Assembly (NCBI RefSeq): GCF_018991925.1
Contig: NW_024742338.1
Coordinates: 3,284,078-3,348,077, forward strand
DNA from: Homarus americanus
Lineage: Eukaryota; Arthropoda; Malacostraca; Decapoda; Nephropidae
Length of the DNA: 64,000 bases
Reading direction: 5' to 3'
Part shown: positions 39,126-60,989 of the stretch, piece by piece
Layout: each line of letters begins with the position of its first letter
Numbering within the stretch: the first letter of the stretch is position 1
Program-made: the position numbers and the translations under genes
The notes under the pieces: model-generated
Seen by the model: only the letters and a program-made list of their open reading frames with translations
Databases searched by the model: none
What the model was told of the DNA's origin: nothing

Positions 39126-39597
39126 CCTAACACTCCACACCTCTACTCCCCTCCTCTCTCACACGTCGAAAAACAATTACACAGTGAGTGGGGAGAGGAT
39201 ACCAAGAGAGAGAGAGAAGCGGAGGGGGGGATATAAAGCTAAGGGTAGTGAGGACCGGCCGGCTGACTCAACACCATCATTACTACCACTACTACTACAA
39301 CACCTCCTGTCACCCCCACCATCGCCACCACACACCCGCCCACATTCACACCACCACATAACTCGTTTACTTGCTGCACTTCACGGCGTCAATAGTGGTT
39401 ATATAAGAGGGCGAGGATGATAGGCCCACTAACATTACTTTGTTCGCCATTGAAGACAAGCTGTATTTGATATGGTCAATACCCCCACTCGATTACCACT
39501 ACTTCTCTGACTCCTCTTGTGGCTCACCTGCGGCCACTACACGCCCTTTTCACCTTTACTAAGTTAATCCTAACCTTTACAAAGGCTATGTACTTAC

Positions 39598-39660
39598 CAA
39601 GTGTGTCCATTTCTGCCTGAACTGTAATAAAACACGTTTATTCCAGAGTGGTGGTGCAGC
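39598..39660 (-). other. Candidate 5' non-coding exon end (minus strand) with splice donor
   Basis: The minus strand carries CACTTG followed by GTAAGTA at 39597 leftwards, a strong donor. Joined to the acceptor at 17806 it would make a leader with a short upstream frame (ATGGACACACTTGGGTGA) and an intron of about 21.8 kb. This is the best candidate I saw for the first exon of the minus-strand gene, but it is unproven and could be chance. Confidence 0.3.
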
Positions 39661-39949
39661 TTCACTGCTATGATAGATGTTACTTTTCACAATCCATACA
39701 ACAAACTCTTCACAAAACTCACAAACTCCCGACGTCTTCCCCTCTCTACCCTCCCACAATCCCTACAGCTACTCACCTTTCATTATATAAAAATGTTCTT
39801 AATTTTAAAAACATCTGAAAGGAACACTGTTTCGCTAAGAAGAAAATGTACGGTTAAAAATGCTGGAAATAAAAAAATATCGTAAAACTTGAAAATAACA
39901 TTGGAACTTATCTAGCCTTTAATCAGAGGCACCAAGACGGTGTGTGTAG

Positions 39950-40255
39950 CAGTCGTTCATTGGCTGAGAGGAGTCAGCGCGGGGCTGTCTGCCACGATAT
40001 AGACCAATCAAAACGTAGTTTATTTAATTTAAGAAATCACTTATACATTATGCACCAATCACAACCTCGATATACAGACGACATATAGAGTTTGGACTTA
40101 TGATTATGCAAGATGCCGTCCAGACATGTACGCCTATACTCAATATATCTAATTATACAAAAGGAATAATATTAAGGTTCTCGCCCGGTGGTAATAAAAC
40201 ACAATAATAAATAACATTTTAGTGGAGTAAGACGCAGCAGGTCGGAGGTGAGGCA
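39950..40255 (+). promoter_or_regulatory. Promoter-like region and 5' leader of DENND11
   Basis: Three CCAAT-type boxes lie upstream of the ATG: ATTGG at 39959, CCAAT at 40004 and CCAAT at 40055. A locally GC-richer stretch (AGTCAGCGCGGGGCTG) lies between the first two. No clear TATA box is positioned for a start near 40200-40250. CCAAT boxes on both strands fit a housekeeping, possibly divergent, promoter. The transcription start is not determined. Confidence 0.5.
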
Positions 40256-50735
<10,480 letters not shown>

Positions 50736-52299
50736 GTAGCCTAGACCTTGACTGATGTATTTTTCCACGAAAAAGTTAAGGAAGAGACAAATATATCTCA
50801 GTTGCACTGTGATACAGTACACGACATCAGGCCCCATTGGCTGATGCTGGAGTTTGACAAATAAATCCAGGCTCAGTGGCATTAGTGGATAGGTTATTAA
50901 AAAATGTCAATAATATTTATAACAAGTATTGTTGTCAGCATTCTCACTCACCATGAGAGTCATGTTAAGTTCAGTTAATTGTGTAATCATTCTTGAGGAT
51001 GCTGAGAACAGGGTATAATTCATATTGTAATTTAGTCCAGTAGAGTACAGTATAATTAAAACCTCAGCCATACCGTGTGTCAGGAAGAGGTTTTGATGTT
51101 TGATGCACCTTTGTGAACTATTAAACACGTAATCCATAGCCGCAATGGCTCAACTCTCACAGGTGAAAAGTACAATAAACCAGATGTCTTAGTCATTCAG
51201 TCTCTGGTACTACATAGTCCATTGTGAGCTTTACTGTACTGTACATTACCACTGTTATCTTGCCTTATGGGTATAAAAGTTTTTGTTTATGATTCAAGCA
51301 CAACTGTTCATGTTCCAGTGCAAATAAAATGTTACATTATAGAATAAAGATCTTAAAGTAACTGCTTTTTCTCTCCAGTCACTACCTCCATGCTAGAAAG
51401 GCCTCAGGTTTCTTTGTACACATACCATCTGTACTTGTGTCTGTATTTATATAACATGTATATTTTTCACAATATGCCTTGCCCTTATGCACTTATTTAT
51501 TGAAAGTTGAGTACAAAATCCTGGTCCACACACATGTTACATATTTATATGTTGTTGGTTTGCCTTTATACAGCCCAAAACAAATTTTTTTTTTATGCAT
51601 TCAATGAAGATACAAAAAGTAAGCTATTGTTCAATATTTTTTCTTCACACAGTCAAGGCTTCATACCTCTTTACACCGGTAACATTGAGTAGATGACAAT
51701 AAATATATGTTTGAAGTTATTTCTGTAAGTTTTTTTTTCAATCACCAAATAATAAGTGGGAGAAATTTTTAAAACATAAGTAATGAACACACATTCATAC
51801 ATCCACACAAAATGCATGCATATATATACACACAATCGGTGGTAACCAACATCATTAATACACAGACACACATAATCAGTGGTAACTAACATACACTAAC
51901 ACTTTCGGAAGGAATGACCAAAGAGGAACTTTCTAACAAATAAAACATATGGTAGTTACGTCCACCCTGCGACCCTCTGATCCAACCCATGTCACGCTTT
52001 CCTCCTGGTGAAAGTGTGTGTGTGTGTGTGTTTGTTTACCCCGGAACATTAATTACAATCACTAACGGTAAATATATTTTCTCTCACTTTAGAATTGAGA
52101 GAAAACCGAATACTGTATATATTATTATTACTTTTCATCATCACCAATCAATTTTGGCAGCCTATTCTTATAACAGGAGTACTGCACTATATAAAAGAGT
52201 AGTATTATCCAGAGTAAAAAGTATGAAAACTATAATGACTTTATTGTCAAGTTTCACTCTCAATCTACCAGTGTAAAACCTTATCTCCTGGTGGCTCTC
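50736..52299. other. DENND11 3' flank
   Basis: Probable 3' UTR to about 50.9 kb, then unannotated AT-rich DNA. A 45-bp near-duplication (CAATCGGTGGTAACCAACAT / ATAATCAGTGGTAACTAACA) lies at 51832-51895. Confidence 0.45.
50860..50865 (+). terminator. Candidate polyadenylation signal of DENND11
   Basis: The first AATAAA after the DENND11 stop lies 125 bp downstream. More AATAAA copies occur near 51325-51345, so the 3' end could also be later. Confidence 0.4.
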
Positions 52300-52302
52300 C
52301 CT

Positions 52303-52420
52303 CAGGGCCGACCCTAGGGGTGTGAAGCCCGAGTAATGCCGGGTTAATTTGGGGTGCGGGACCTTATTGAGGGTCTGGGGCTTGGGGCAAATGATTCCTG
52401 TGTGAGGCCCCTTTAAAAAT
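52303..52420. mobile_element. Possible hAT-type terminal fragment
   Basis: CAGGGCCGACCCTAGGGGTG followed by GGGGCTTGGGGCAAATGATT and GAGGCCCCTTTAAAAATTTA resembles the widespread CAGGGCCGGCCCTAGG ends of hAT elements. No partner end was found nearby. Confidence 0.4.
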
Positions 52421-52554
52421 TTACTACTGTCATCTACTTACCTGTCTACCTGCCAACTTATCTATGTATACATACACTATTCACGTTTATACCTATTAAA
52501 TGTGTTCTCTGATCCATTTGCTGAAAATTTCACCAAATGACAAGTATGTTTCTC

Positions 52555-52650
52555 TTAACCTACCCTAGCCCAGACTAACTTAACTTAGCCTACCCTAACC
52601 CAGTCCAGCCTAACCTAATCTACTCTAACCCAATCTAACCCAACCCAACA
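52555..52650. repeat. Degenerate CCTAA telomere-like tract
   Basis: CCTACCCTAGCC, CCTACCCTAACCCAG and CTAACCTAATC variants in one orientation for about 95 bp. Confidence 0.7.
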
Positions 52651-53149
52651 AACTGGGATGTTAATTATCTTGGTGGTGAAATTTTGAAGAAACAAAAAAA
52701 CTGATTCTTTTTTTTTTTCGTTTAATGGAAAATTGTGTGGCGGAACTTTCCCTAGTAGTATTTTGTGAGGGAAAGTGTTGGGCAGTTTTTGCGGAGGACG
52801 TAACTTTGGGGGATGGGTGAAGAGGGGTGAATAAGTCTGCCCCCCCCCTTCCCCTCATCAAGTCTCCTCCCAGCCTTGACCTTGTAGCAGCTCCAGCAAA
52901 AACCTAACCAGAAATTCACACTCACCTCATGACCGTAAAGCAAGAACTTGTCTGCAGGCACTGGGTGTTTGTGTGGGTGGTGGTTTTCACTGTCTGAGTG
53001 GAATACTGTACACGCATTTGTGGGTGGTGTGAGCCGATTGATCCTTCTCCTTGGCGTCAGTCGGTATTCATCTCGCTGTTGGGTTGGATTTGGGTAGGTT
53101 AATTTATGTGTTATGATATGGGTAAGGTAACGCACATATCTCTCACCAA

Positions 53150-53290
53150 TATGTCAAGGGTGTTACCCAGTGTGACCCCTATACCAAACATCACAGGTTT
53201 CCCGCAGTCCAGTTTCATCCTGTACGAACACTGGATAGACTAACCGCCCGAACGGCTAGTAAGCTGATAAGTGAAGTAATGATAAATAAT
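53150..53290 (+). mobile_element. LINE 3' tail scrap
   Basis: ACTAACCGCCCGAACGGCTA and the GTGAAGTAATGATAAATAAT tail match the end of the fragment at 61744-62050 (ACCAACCGCCCGAGAGGCTA), so both come from one retroelement family. Confidence 0.55.
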
Positions 53291-53975
53291 AAAAAGGTGA
53301 GATATCAGTGTGGCAAAACGTGCTCACACACAATCTCTCTCTCCTTCCTGCCTGCTGTAAGGATCCTGACTCCAAGATAATGACTGAACAAATAAGTTTG
53401 GTGTTTAACTGAGTGTAACGCTGCTCAGACATTACTAAATATACTAATTAGATTCAGCTAAATTAATTGTCATCAGATCTTGGTCAAGCTGCCACCTTCA
53501 CCAAACTGTACTGCCATCACTTGTACTTATACTGTATGTTTTATACTAATGCTCTTTTTCTTTTATCCTCTTCACCACTGATCGGCTCGTTAGCCGCTTG
53601 GGCGATCGGTCACGTCTCTGTTAGGCACTGTTGGTGTATCATTAAACAATACGTATGTTTATATATTATTGTTTGCAAGAAAGAAAACTTATATGTATTA
53701 CTAACGTGTGTATGTGTAATAGTGGTTGTTTGTGTGTGTATGGTGGTGGTCGTGAAGGTGTGTGTGGAGGAGGGGGGGAGTAGGAGGAGGAGGGGAGGGG
53801 AGTAGGAGGGGAGGGGAGGGATCATAGCCAGGAGAAAGTCAGGATATGGGTGAGGTGTTGGGCAGACAGGGTTAGGCAGGCCAGGCTGGTAGGTACCACC
53901 CTCCATGTACACGACCTAAATCACTAGTGTACAGCCTATACCACATAGCCTTTAAACGTACCACCTGAAGATTAG

Positions 53976-54080
53976 CCCATGCTTATTTCACCTGAAGATT
54001 AGACAATGCTACATATTTCACCTGGAGATTAACCCAAATAACCTGAACTAACCTAAGTCTAATCTTTAAGTAAAATAAGT
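53976..54080. mobile_element. MITE-like copy of the TTATTTCACCT family, about 100 bp
   Basis: Left GCTTATTTCACCTGAAGATT and right inverse of AACTTATTTTACTTAAAGAT. An internal second TATTTCACCTGGAGATTA gives a nested structure. Confidence 0.6.
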
Positions 54081-55494
54081 TATAAAGTATGTTCTGGTAA
54101 TCCTTTTAAAGAGTGAGTTCAGTGTGCAAGGCGAAGCTAGCATGAATCAGGTGTACTGTAGACTGTGTTCACCAGGTAATTATGATAAAAGGTGAAAGTT
54201 TGGAACGGTAGACTAGGCTTGGGAAAGTATGGGTGAAGGTCAGAGAGAGGTAAGTTCAGTAGGTATAGGGAGAGGGAGGTGAAGGTCGGGGGGTGAGAGA
54301 GGTGTAAGGAAATAGAATGGAGGAAGTAAAGTTGACAAAAATACAAATAATCTAAATAAAAACAATAAAGTCAGGATCATAAAAATAAAACTGAAGGATA
54401 AATAACTAATACACAAAAATAATACAAGAAAAATAGATATTGGAGACAAGAAGAGTTATCATACGAAATTTCCAAGATGGTAACTGTATCACGAACTGTT
54501 TTTCTCCCTCCGTCACCACTAACATCTATCGCTTCCACCCACTTATATCAACTATAAGCTGTAGCATAAATGTGGTATATATATTTATAATACAAATAAA
54601 AAAGATTAAATCAAGTAATAAAGGCGGTAACAATCTTATAAGTATTTATCAACACCATGTAGTAATCCAGATGATACTACATGTTATATAATAATTCCTT
54701 GAGATAAATGTACAGTAATCAGGTGCTCAGGCTCACCCATGCCAATGTTGTTGTTATTGTCCACTTTCTATCTATATTTTTCCTGGCTAAATAAAGTTTT
54801 AATATCAATACCCTCCCCCCGCCACCCCCATCCCCCCCTACACTCTTTGTGGTGGTGGTGTAGAGGCAGCTAACCACTTGCCCCACATTCTCGTCCACTG
54901 GGCCTACACCACATACTCGTTTTGTTCTTATTCTTCCACCTGAAATATTATTGGGTTTTGTTGCTTCTTGTGTGTTTTAGTGTACAGCAACGGTGTCTTG
55001 TGTTCTGTGACGGGTCCTAGCTATTTTATCCACTGTCACAAGAGGGGGGAAGGGGGTGTGGAGGGGGGAGTGAGGGTGTGGATGGAGGAGAAGGGAGTAA
55101 GGGGTGGTGCGATGGAAGGAGGGGGGGGAAGACAGATAGGAGAGGGAGGAAGGGGTGTGAGGGGGAGAGGGTGAGAACGGGGGGTAGTTAGGTTCCTAAA
55201 TTTCACTCCCTCCAACAGATGGCGTCTCACCTGGTGACCACTGTTGGGGTCACCCTTCTGTCTGTCTGTCTCACACACACACACTTCACAAGGAGGAGGA
55301 ATTAACAGCAGTCAAGTTTCATTAATATAAACAAGTGACCTTTACACACAACAACAAATTAAATAAATAATAACAATAACATTCTAATAAACAACGAAAT
55401 AAAAAAATTAATAATAAATAACCAATGAATAATTTGACAAAACACAAAATTATTGTACAATATAAAAATTAAATAGGATTCACCTGAAGAACAG
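54081..55494. other. Non-coding stretch
   Basis: No gene supported. G-rich tract at 55045-55185 (GGAGGGGGGGGAAG), C-rich patch at 54812-54838. Confidence 0.4.
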
Positions 55495-55660
55495 ACACCC
55501 CAGCTTATTTCACCTGATGATTAAAACACCCTAACGCTACATGGGTTAGGTTAGGATAGGGTAGTTTGGTTAGGTTACGTTTGTGCTTGGTTAGGTTTGC
55601 ATTATGGGTAGGTTAGATTAGGTTTGCCTTAAGGGTAGTTAATCTTCAAGTTAACTAAGC
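55495..55660. mobile_element. MITE-like copy of the TTATTTCACCT family with TTAGG-like interior
   Basis: Starts GCTTATTTCACCTGATGATT then CACCCTAACGCTACATGGGT. The right end TTAATCTTCAAGTTAACTAAG is a decayed inverse. Between them (55546-55640) lie GGTTAGGTTAGGATAGGGTA-type repeats. Confidence 0.55.
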
Positions 55661-55850
55661 ACCTCAACATGACCATACACTTTACCGCCTCCACCACACA
55701 CTCTCCCGTGGAAATAACAAGAATTAATTACTCTGTCTAAGAATAATAATCTACAGTTTTTAATTTTATAATCTTTTATGATTATCTATAAGGCTGGAGT
55801 AAGATATGGTGATAGAAATATAATAATCCGCCTCTTGGGCCTGCCTTCAG

Positions 55851-55858
55851 TGACGTCA
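55851..55858. promoter_or_regulatory. CRE palindrome TGACGTCA
   Basis: Exact TGACGTCA. No TATA or gene next to it, so its use is unknown. Confidence 0.3.
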
Positions 55859-56162
55859 TGACCACTCAAGCGATGTCGGAAGCGATATACAATTTAATGT
55901 TTAATTAGATTTGTTCAATGGTTGTTTTCCATGTTTGTTTTTTTAATGTGAATATTATCGTTAAATAGGGTGACTCAGAAAAATTATACTGTACACTGCC
56001 ATATGCGAGGTCTCCCACAAGTGGAGACATGTGCTGATTTAATACAAGCCTTCACGCGATAAGGAAGTGTGTATGCATTTCTTGAGACACCCTCCCTGTA
56101 TTTGTGTGTGGTCAGCGCTCTCAGGGGTCACGGTCGCCATCTTTGGATATTATATAAACAAT

Positions 56163-56520
56163 TAGGGGGACCGGTGGTAAAAGCGGTACCATTCTTGCCT
56201 CGCAAGCGAGATGTCACGGGTTCGATCCCCGGGCCGGTGGAAGTTGTTTGGACTTACTTCCTAGCCCCCATTAGTCCCTGTTCACCTAGCAGTAAAGTAG
56301 GTACCTGTTGTAAGTCGAAAGTTGCGAATTCGTATTCAGGGAGTTGTTGGAGCTTCCAATAACTTGATGACATGAACCACTGACTCTTCAGGCTTCTACG
56401 CCCTTAACTCATGAGACATAAAGGCAAGCATGAACTTAGCATGCTTCCCTGTTGGGCGCTGTAAACGCTTCTGCGCTTCACCTTACACAAGGATGTAGGG
56501 GAGTGCCCAATAAAAAAAAA
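56163..56520 (+). mobile_element. tRNA-derived SINE
   Basis: A tRNA-like head with A-box GGTGGTAAAAGCGG, an anticodon arm (CTTGC, loop CTCGCAA, GCGAG; anticodon CGC, Ala-like) and a perfect B-box GGTTCGATCCCC is followed by a body including CCCCATTAGTCCCTGTTCAC, CTAGCAGTAAAGTAGGTACC and a poly-A tail at about 56512. The acceptor stem does not pair, so it is not a functional tRNA gene. The following (TA)n (56526-56585) may have grown from the tail. Confidence 0.85.
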
Positions 56521-56521
56521 A

Positions 56522-56525
<4 letters not shown>

Positions 56526-56585
<60 letters not shown>
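56526..56585. repeat. (TA)n microsatellite
   Basis: About 30 TA units directly after the SINE poly-A. Confidence 0.97.
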
Positions 56586-56590
<5 letters not shown>

Positions 56591-57225
56591 TAAATAGTTT
56601 ATGATAATTCTTTCAACGAATAGAAAACTAATTATTTGTAATACATTATCTCTCGTGTTAATATAATAATAAAAAATCATATATATTATTTATTAAAGAA
56701 CTCATGAGCTATTGCCTTATACTTTTTAGAGCCTGTTAATTTGTCATCCATAATAAAGTAGAGTAATGAAGATGCTCTTAAAACGACAAAAAACAAGAGA
56801 AACTCGCGTAGCGCAACCACAAGCTAATTAGAGCAGTCAACACTTAGGTCACGCATTTAAACACATCTAGTTCACATATAAACATATTTCAAGTACACTT
56901 TATATAGTCAGTATTGCAGCTTTCTTTCCTTTTTTTAATTTTTACGAGTGTTTTAAAGATGAGCAGTTGTACCCCCACAAATGTTATGCCTTCTCTCACC
57001 TAGCACACTTCCCGCACGCCTCAAGCATTCACACTGACCCACTTCTTCAGCCCAGATTCACAATAATTCGTGCATTAAATTTTCCTCGTAAATTTATACA
57101 TAAATTTCATCTAAATGCCAGAATGACAGTAAAACGGCATCGAAACTGCACAGAGACTATAACATACTTTTTTTTTTCAATACAACTGGAAAGAATTATT
57201 GTGAATGTGACCCCGGGACATCTGG
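56586..57225. other. Non-coding stretch
   Basis: AT-rich; short frame 56967-57272 unassigned. Confidence 0.4.
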
Positions 57226-57232
57226 GGTTTAA

Positions 57233-57300
57233 TGACGTCATCACTACACCACCTCCACCCCGCCTTATTTAAGAGCATTATATGAGAGAGAGAGTACACG
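57233..57300 (+). promoter_or_regulatory. Promoter-like cluster: CRE plus TATA-like box
   Basis: Exact TGACGTCA at 57233, C-rich CCACCTCCACCCCGCC at 57249 and TTATTTAAG at 57265, then a putative start about 25-35 bp on (AGTACACGACAGACTG). The spacing fits a core promoter reading right. No convincing first exon or coding sequence follows within the window. Confidence 0.4.
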
Positions 57301-58300
57301 ACAGACTGACGCACCACCACAAAATCACCACTATTATACTGGTTGGGGTAAACAGGACGGACTAGAGCCTCACAGTTGTCTTGTCTTTGTCCACAGCATT
57401 ATTATTATTATCAGTAGTCGTAGTATTATACAGTACACCTTCCCTGTTCAAGTGGCTACAACAAATGCCACCTGTTCTAGGGATATTGAGTCATGCCCCA
57501 GGCCACACATAATATACCCACCTGTGTACCATAGGCTGCATCTACTAGGAGGGGAACTAGGAAGGGAAGCAGAAAGGAACTAGGAAGGGAACTAGGAGGG
57601 GACCTAGGACCATGAAAGGATATTTCTAGGGAGATCAATTCAATTCAATTCAATCAGAAGAGGAATATGCAATAACATAAACCTTGGGAGTGGAACTGGG
57701 TAGATTAGGTTAGGTTAGGGGTATATTCCCTCTGTATCTTGACTGACTGCTATATATCCTGCCTTGTATATTCCTCCTCCTCTATCCTGATCGCGTATCC
57801 TGCCTAGTTTATCCTCCCCCTGTACCCCTATATCCTGGTAGAGTATATCCATCATGGCAACAGGTGTAAGCGGGCGTGACACAAAACCGGGAAAGTTGGT
57901 GAAATTTATACCACAAAACTTGTCATTCTCCTGCGAGCAAAACCATAGGGGGAGGGGTAAGGGGGTAAGAGGGGAGGGGAGATGGGTACGGGAAGGGGGT
58001 AGGAAGAGAAGGAGGAGTAAGGGAGGAGGGTAGGAGGGGGAGGGGGTAGGGAGGATGCTGGAGAGAGGATGATGATACTGAGGGGGAGGGGCAGAGGAGG
58101 ATTCTTTGCATTATGTAGAGGGAAGGGAAGAGGGCAGGCAGGAGGTCGACCATCATTACTTACTACTACGACTTTTTTTTTTTTTTACGTGGCCTCCAGC
58201 CTCCCCCAATAGCCACACCTTCGCCACCATTTATTTACCTTAATATTAAATATCCTAATACATAAGAAGCTATCCTATCTGTGTTAAATTAGTTGAGCCG
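57301..58300. other. Non-coding stretch with purine repeats
   Basis: Imperfect GGAACTAGGAAGG repeats at 57545-57610, CAATT pentamers at 57634-57653 and a G-rich run 57946-58140 (GGGGAGGGG type). No gene. Confidence 0.45.
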
Positions 58301-59073
58301 CAGATCTATGCGGCATTCAGTGACTGTAGCCTCATAGTCAATATCTGCAGCAGTTGTCGGAGTTGGGGCAGAAGCTCTCGTTCCCCTGAGGCAGAGCAAA
58401 GCCGACCGAAGGAGAGAGAAAGACAGTCGACATCTCATCCAGGCTGTAACATAACTTCTGGGCTGCTGCTTCTGTTCGGAGATCACTCCGCGAGTCTGGC
58501 GTAGAAACATCTTGCACTTGGTCCCATCCCACCAGAGGTTGTGAACACTAGAGGAGTGAAGCTGCCTTGGTCAACGTTTTGAATTCTCTCCCATATGCCC
58601 TTCTTTGTCGTTCTCGTTCCTCCTATGTGCAGCATCGAGAGCTAGGTTACGGTGACATGCGGCCATGGGATCAAAAATCCTGATGTCGAAGAAAGCTCGC
58701 TGTCCCCGCGTCCAGAATCCTCGAGCACTGACGTCCACACGGGCTTCGTTAGATGTGTTTGAAGTCCTGTGTTGGAAGATCTCACCGTCCAATGGAAGGA
58801 GGGTCGGTTCTACCATGACGTCCCGGCAGATTTCCTTCAACATATTTGCTGTGAGATCCCTTACCTCGTCATGCCTCGTGCATATGAAGCCCCCCTTCTT
58901 GCAGACCATGGCGTGATCGCCATCATAGGAAGAGCCACACACGCATTGGGAGGGCAAACCTTCTACTGGCCAACCGTACCTTAGAGCAATGGCATCTGTA
59001 AATTCTTGTATATTAAGACTGAAACCTTTTGCCCTTATCGGTAACGTAGTTAACCAGTTCGAGGCGCCCTACT
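58300..59073 (-). mobile_element. Retroelement relic: C-terminal zinc-finger/endonuclease-like region
   Basis: Reading leftwards: ASNWLTTLPIRAKGFSLNIQ, EFTDAIALRYGW, PSQCVCGSSYDGDHAMVCKK (C-x-C...H...C), TRHDEVRDLTANMLKEIC, ARVDVSARGFWTRGQRAFFD with IRIFDP, then after a frameshift near 58590 [18 protein letters not shown] and FYARLAE-stop, then after another shift SYVTAWMRCRLSFSLLRSAL. This block is a familiar, multi-copy C-terminal part of invertebrate retroelement proteins. The CCHC finger plus the V-D-V...F-F-D-I-R pair suggests a restriction-like endonuclease, but the exact clade is uncertain. Two frameshifts make it a pseudogene. Confidence 0.85.
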
Positions 59074-59181
59074 ACTACTACTACCATCCAAACTCCCATC
59101 ACAGCCATTCCTTTCTCCTTTCTCTCTCTCCCAACCCTGGCCCCCAACAACACAAAAGCAGCTTTTTGGTAACTTGTGAGT

Positions 59182-59184
<3 letters not shown>

Positions 59185-59240
<56 letters not shown>
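59185..59240. repeat. (GA)n microsatellite
   Basis: About 27 GA units on the + strand. Confidence 0.97.
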
Positions 59241-59243
<3 letters not shown>

Positions 59244-59289
59244 AACGCTGTACAAATATCAACATAAAACCTCAAGAGTAATTACCTAA

Positions 59290-59695
59290 CTCTCTCTTTA
59301 TTTCTTTGTCCTATAATTTCTTCTTACTGTTCCTTCCTTCCTCTCTCTGTCTTTACTCTCTTTCTTCCTCATTATCTCTTCTATCTCTGCCTCTCTCTTT
59401 ATCTCCACATATATCTCTCTGCCTCTCTCTCTATCTCCACGTATATCTCTCTGCCTCTCTCTTTATATCCACATATATCTCTCTGCCTCTCTCTCTATCT
59501 CCACGTATATCTCTCTGCCTCTCTCTTTATATCCACATATATCTCTCTGCCTCTCTCTCTATCTCCACGTATATCTCTCTGCCTCTCTCTTTATATCAAC
59601 ATATATCTCTCTGCCTCTCTCTCTATCTCCACGTATATCTCTCTGCCTCTCTCTTTATCTCCACGTATATCTCTCTGCCTCTCTCTATCTCCCAC
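59290..59695. repeat. Polypyrimidine higher-order repeat, 32/64 bp
   Basis: Units of the form ATATCTCTCTGCCTCTCTCT alternate between TATATCCAC and CTATCTCCACGT versions, giving a 64-bp higher-order period over about 290 bp (59400-59690). Confidence 0.9.
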
Positions 59696-60168
59696 ACGCA
59701 CCATGACCATCAACAGATGACACAGGGAGATGACAACACAAGAGTTTTATAAGTCAGTAAAATCGTTCGCGTTAAACCTGCAGAGTCAGTTGAGTGACTC
59801 TTGCCATCTGCCGCTACTGACATCACGCAGCAACCAACTAGACCGTGTGTGTGTGATGCCTCCGTGGCCAGAACGAGGCGAGGATACAGGCAGCAGGGGT
59901 TAAGTGATGCTCTACCCACACTGCAACACTCAACATTGTAAAATCTTTGTCATAATTAAATCCTACACTTGAACTATCAGAGGAGACTTGGGTTAATACA
60001 TCATGAACTATGTAACTACTACACTGAATGGTTAGTCCTTAATTGTAATATAAACAGTAATGGATATGATCTACTCTACCATCTCCTCTTGTGTGTTCAG
60101 GCAAAGTTGAACCTAAATTTTGTCAATGAAGTTGTTAAAAAATGCACCGTGGGAAACTGTGGTGGGGG

Positions 60169-60170
<2 letters not shown>
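59696..60170. other. Non-coding stretch
   Basis: A patch of normal complexity at 59740-59920 (with the near-palindrome AGTCAGTTGAGTGACT) but no gene signature. Confidence 0.35.

Positions 60171-60208
<38 letters not shown>
60171..60208. repeat. (GT)n microsatellite
   Basis: About 19 units. Confidence 0.97.
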
Positions 60209-60212
<4 letters not shown>

Positions 60213-60332
60213 GACGTACACGTGTGCAGGAATGTGGGTTATCAGAACACAGCCGCTGCTAATACACAACCCGACATTAATATTTATCATTGGAAATTTA
60301 TATCTCAAGGTACAACAAAAACACAAAGAGCC

Positions 60333-60334
<2 letters not shown>

Positions 60335-60393
<59 letters not shown>
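60335..60393. repeat. (GA)n microsatellite
   Basis: About 29 units. Confidence 0.97.
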
Positions 60394-60397
<4 letters not shown>

Positions 60398-60496
60398 ACG
60401 GTATTTTCAGTACAATAACGACACATCACCCTCTCTGTCTGTCTCGCAGCTCAAGACAGTCAGTGTAATGTGTCGTCTTATGCTTGGTTCCCTCAG

Positions 60497-60982
60497 TATG
60501 GCGGGAACCTTGGTAATACTGACAAATATGGCGGGAACCTTGGTAATACTGACAAATATGGCGGGAACCTTGGTAATACTGACAAATATGGCGGGAACCT
60601 TGGTAATACTGACAAATATGGCGTTGAACCTATGGCAAGGTAATACTGACAAATATGGCGTGAACCTGTAATACTGACTAACCTTGGTAATACTGACAAA
60701 TATGGCGGAACCTTGTAACTGACAAATATGGCGAACCTTGGTAATACTGACAAATATGCGAACCTTGTAATACTGACAAATATGGCGTGAACCTGGACAA
60801 TAAACCTATTACTGACAAATATGGCGGAACCTTGGTAATACTGACAAATATGGCGGGAACCTTGGTAATACTGACAAATATGCAGGAACCTTGGTAATAC
60901 TGACAAATATGGCGGAACCTTGGTAATACTGACAAATATGGCGTGAACCTTAGGTAATACTGATAAATATGGCGGACCCTTG
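60497..60982. repeat. Minisatellite, 30-bp unit
   Basis: About 16 copies of GGCGGGAACCTTGGTAATAC followed by TGACAAATAT. The first four are identical; the later ones carry many small deletions. Confidence 0.96.
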
Positions 60983-60989
60983 GGTGTTA

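Noticed and set aside
56163..56240. Functional tRNA-Ala gene
   Set aside because: The anticodon arm and B-box are good but the acceptor stem does not pair and a SINE body plus poly-A tail follow.
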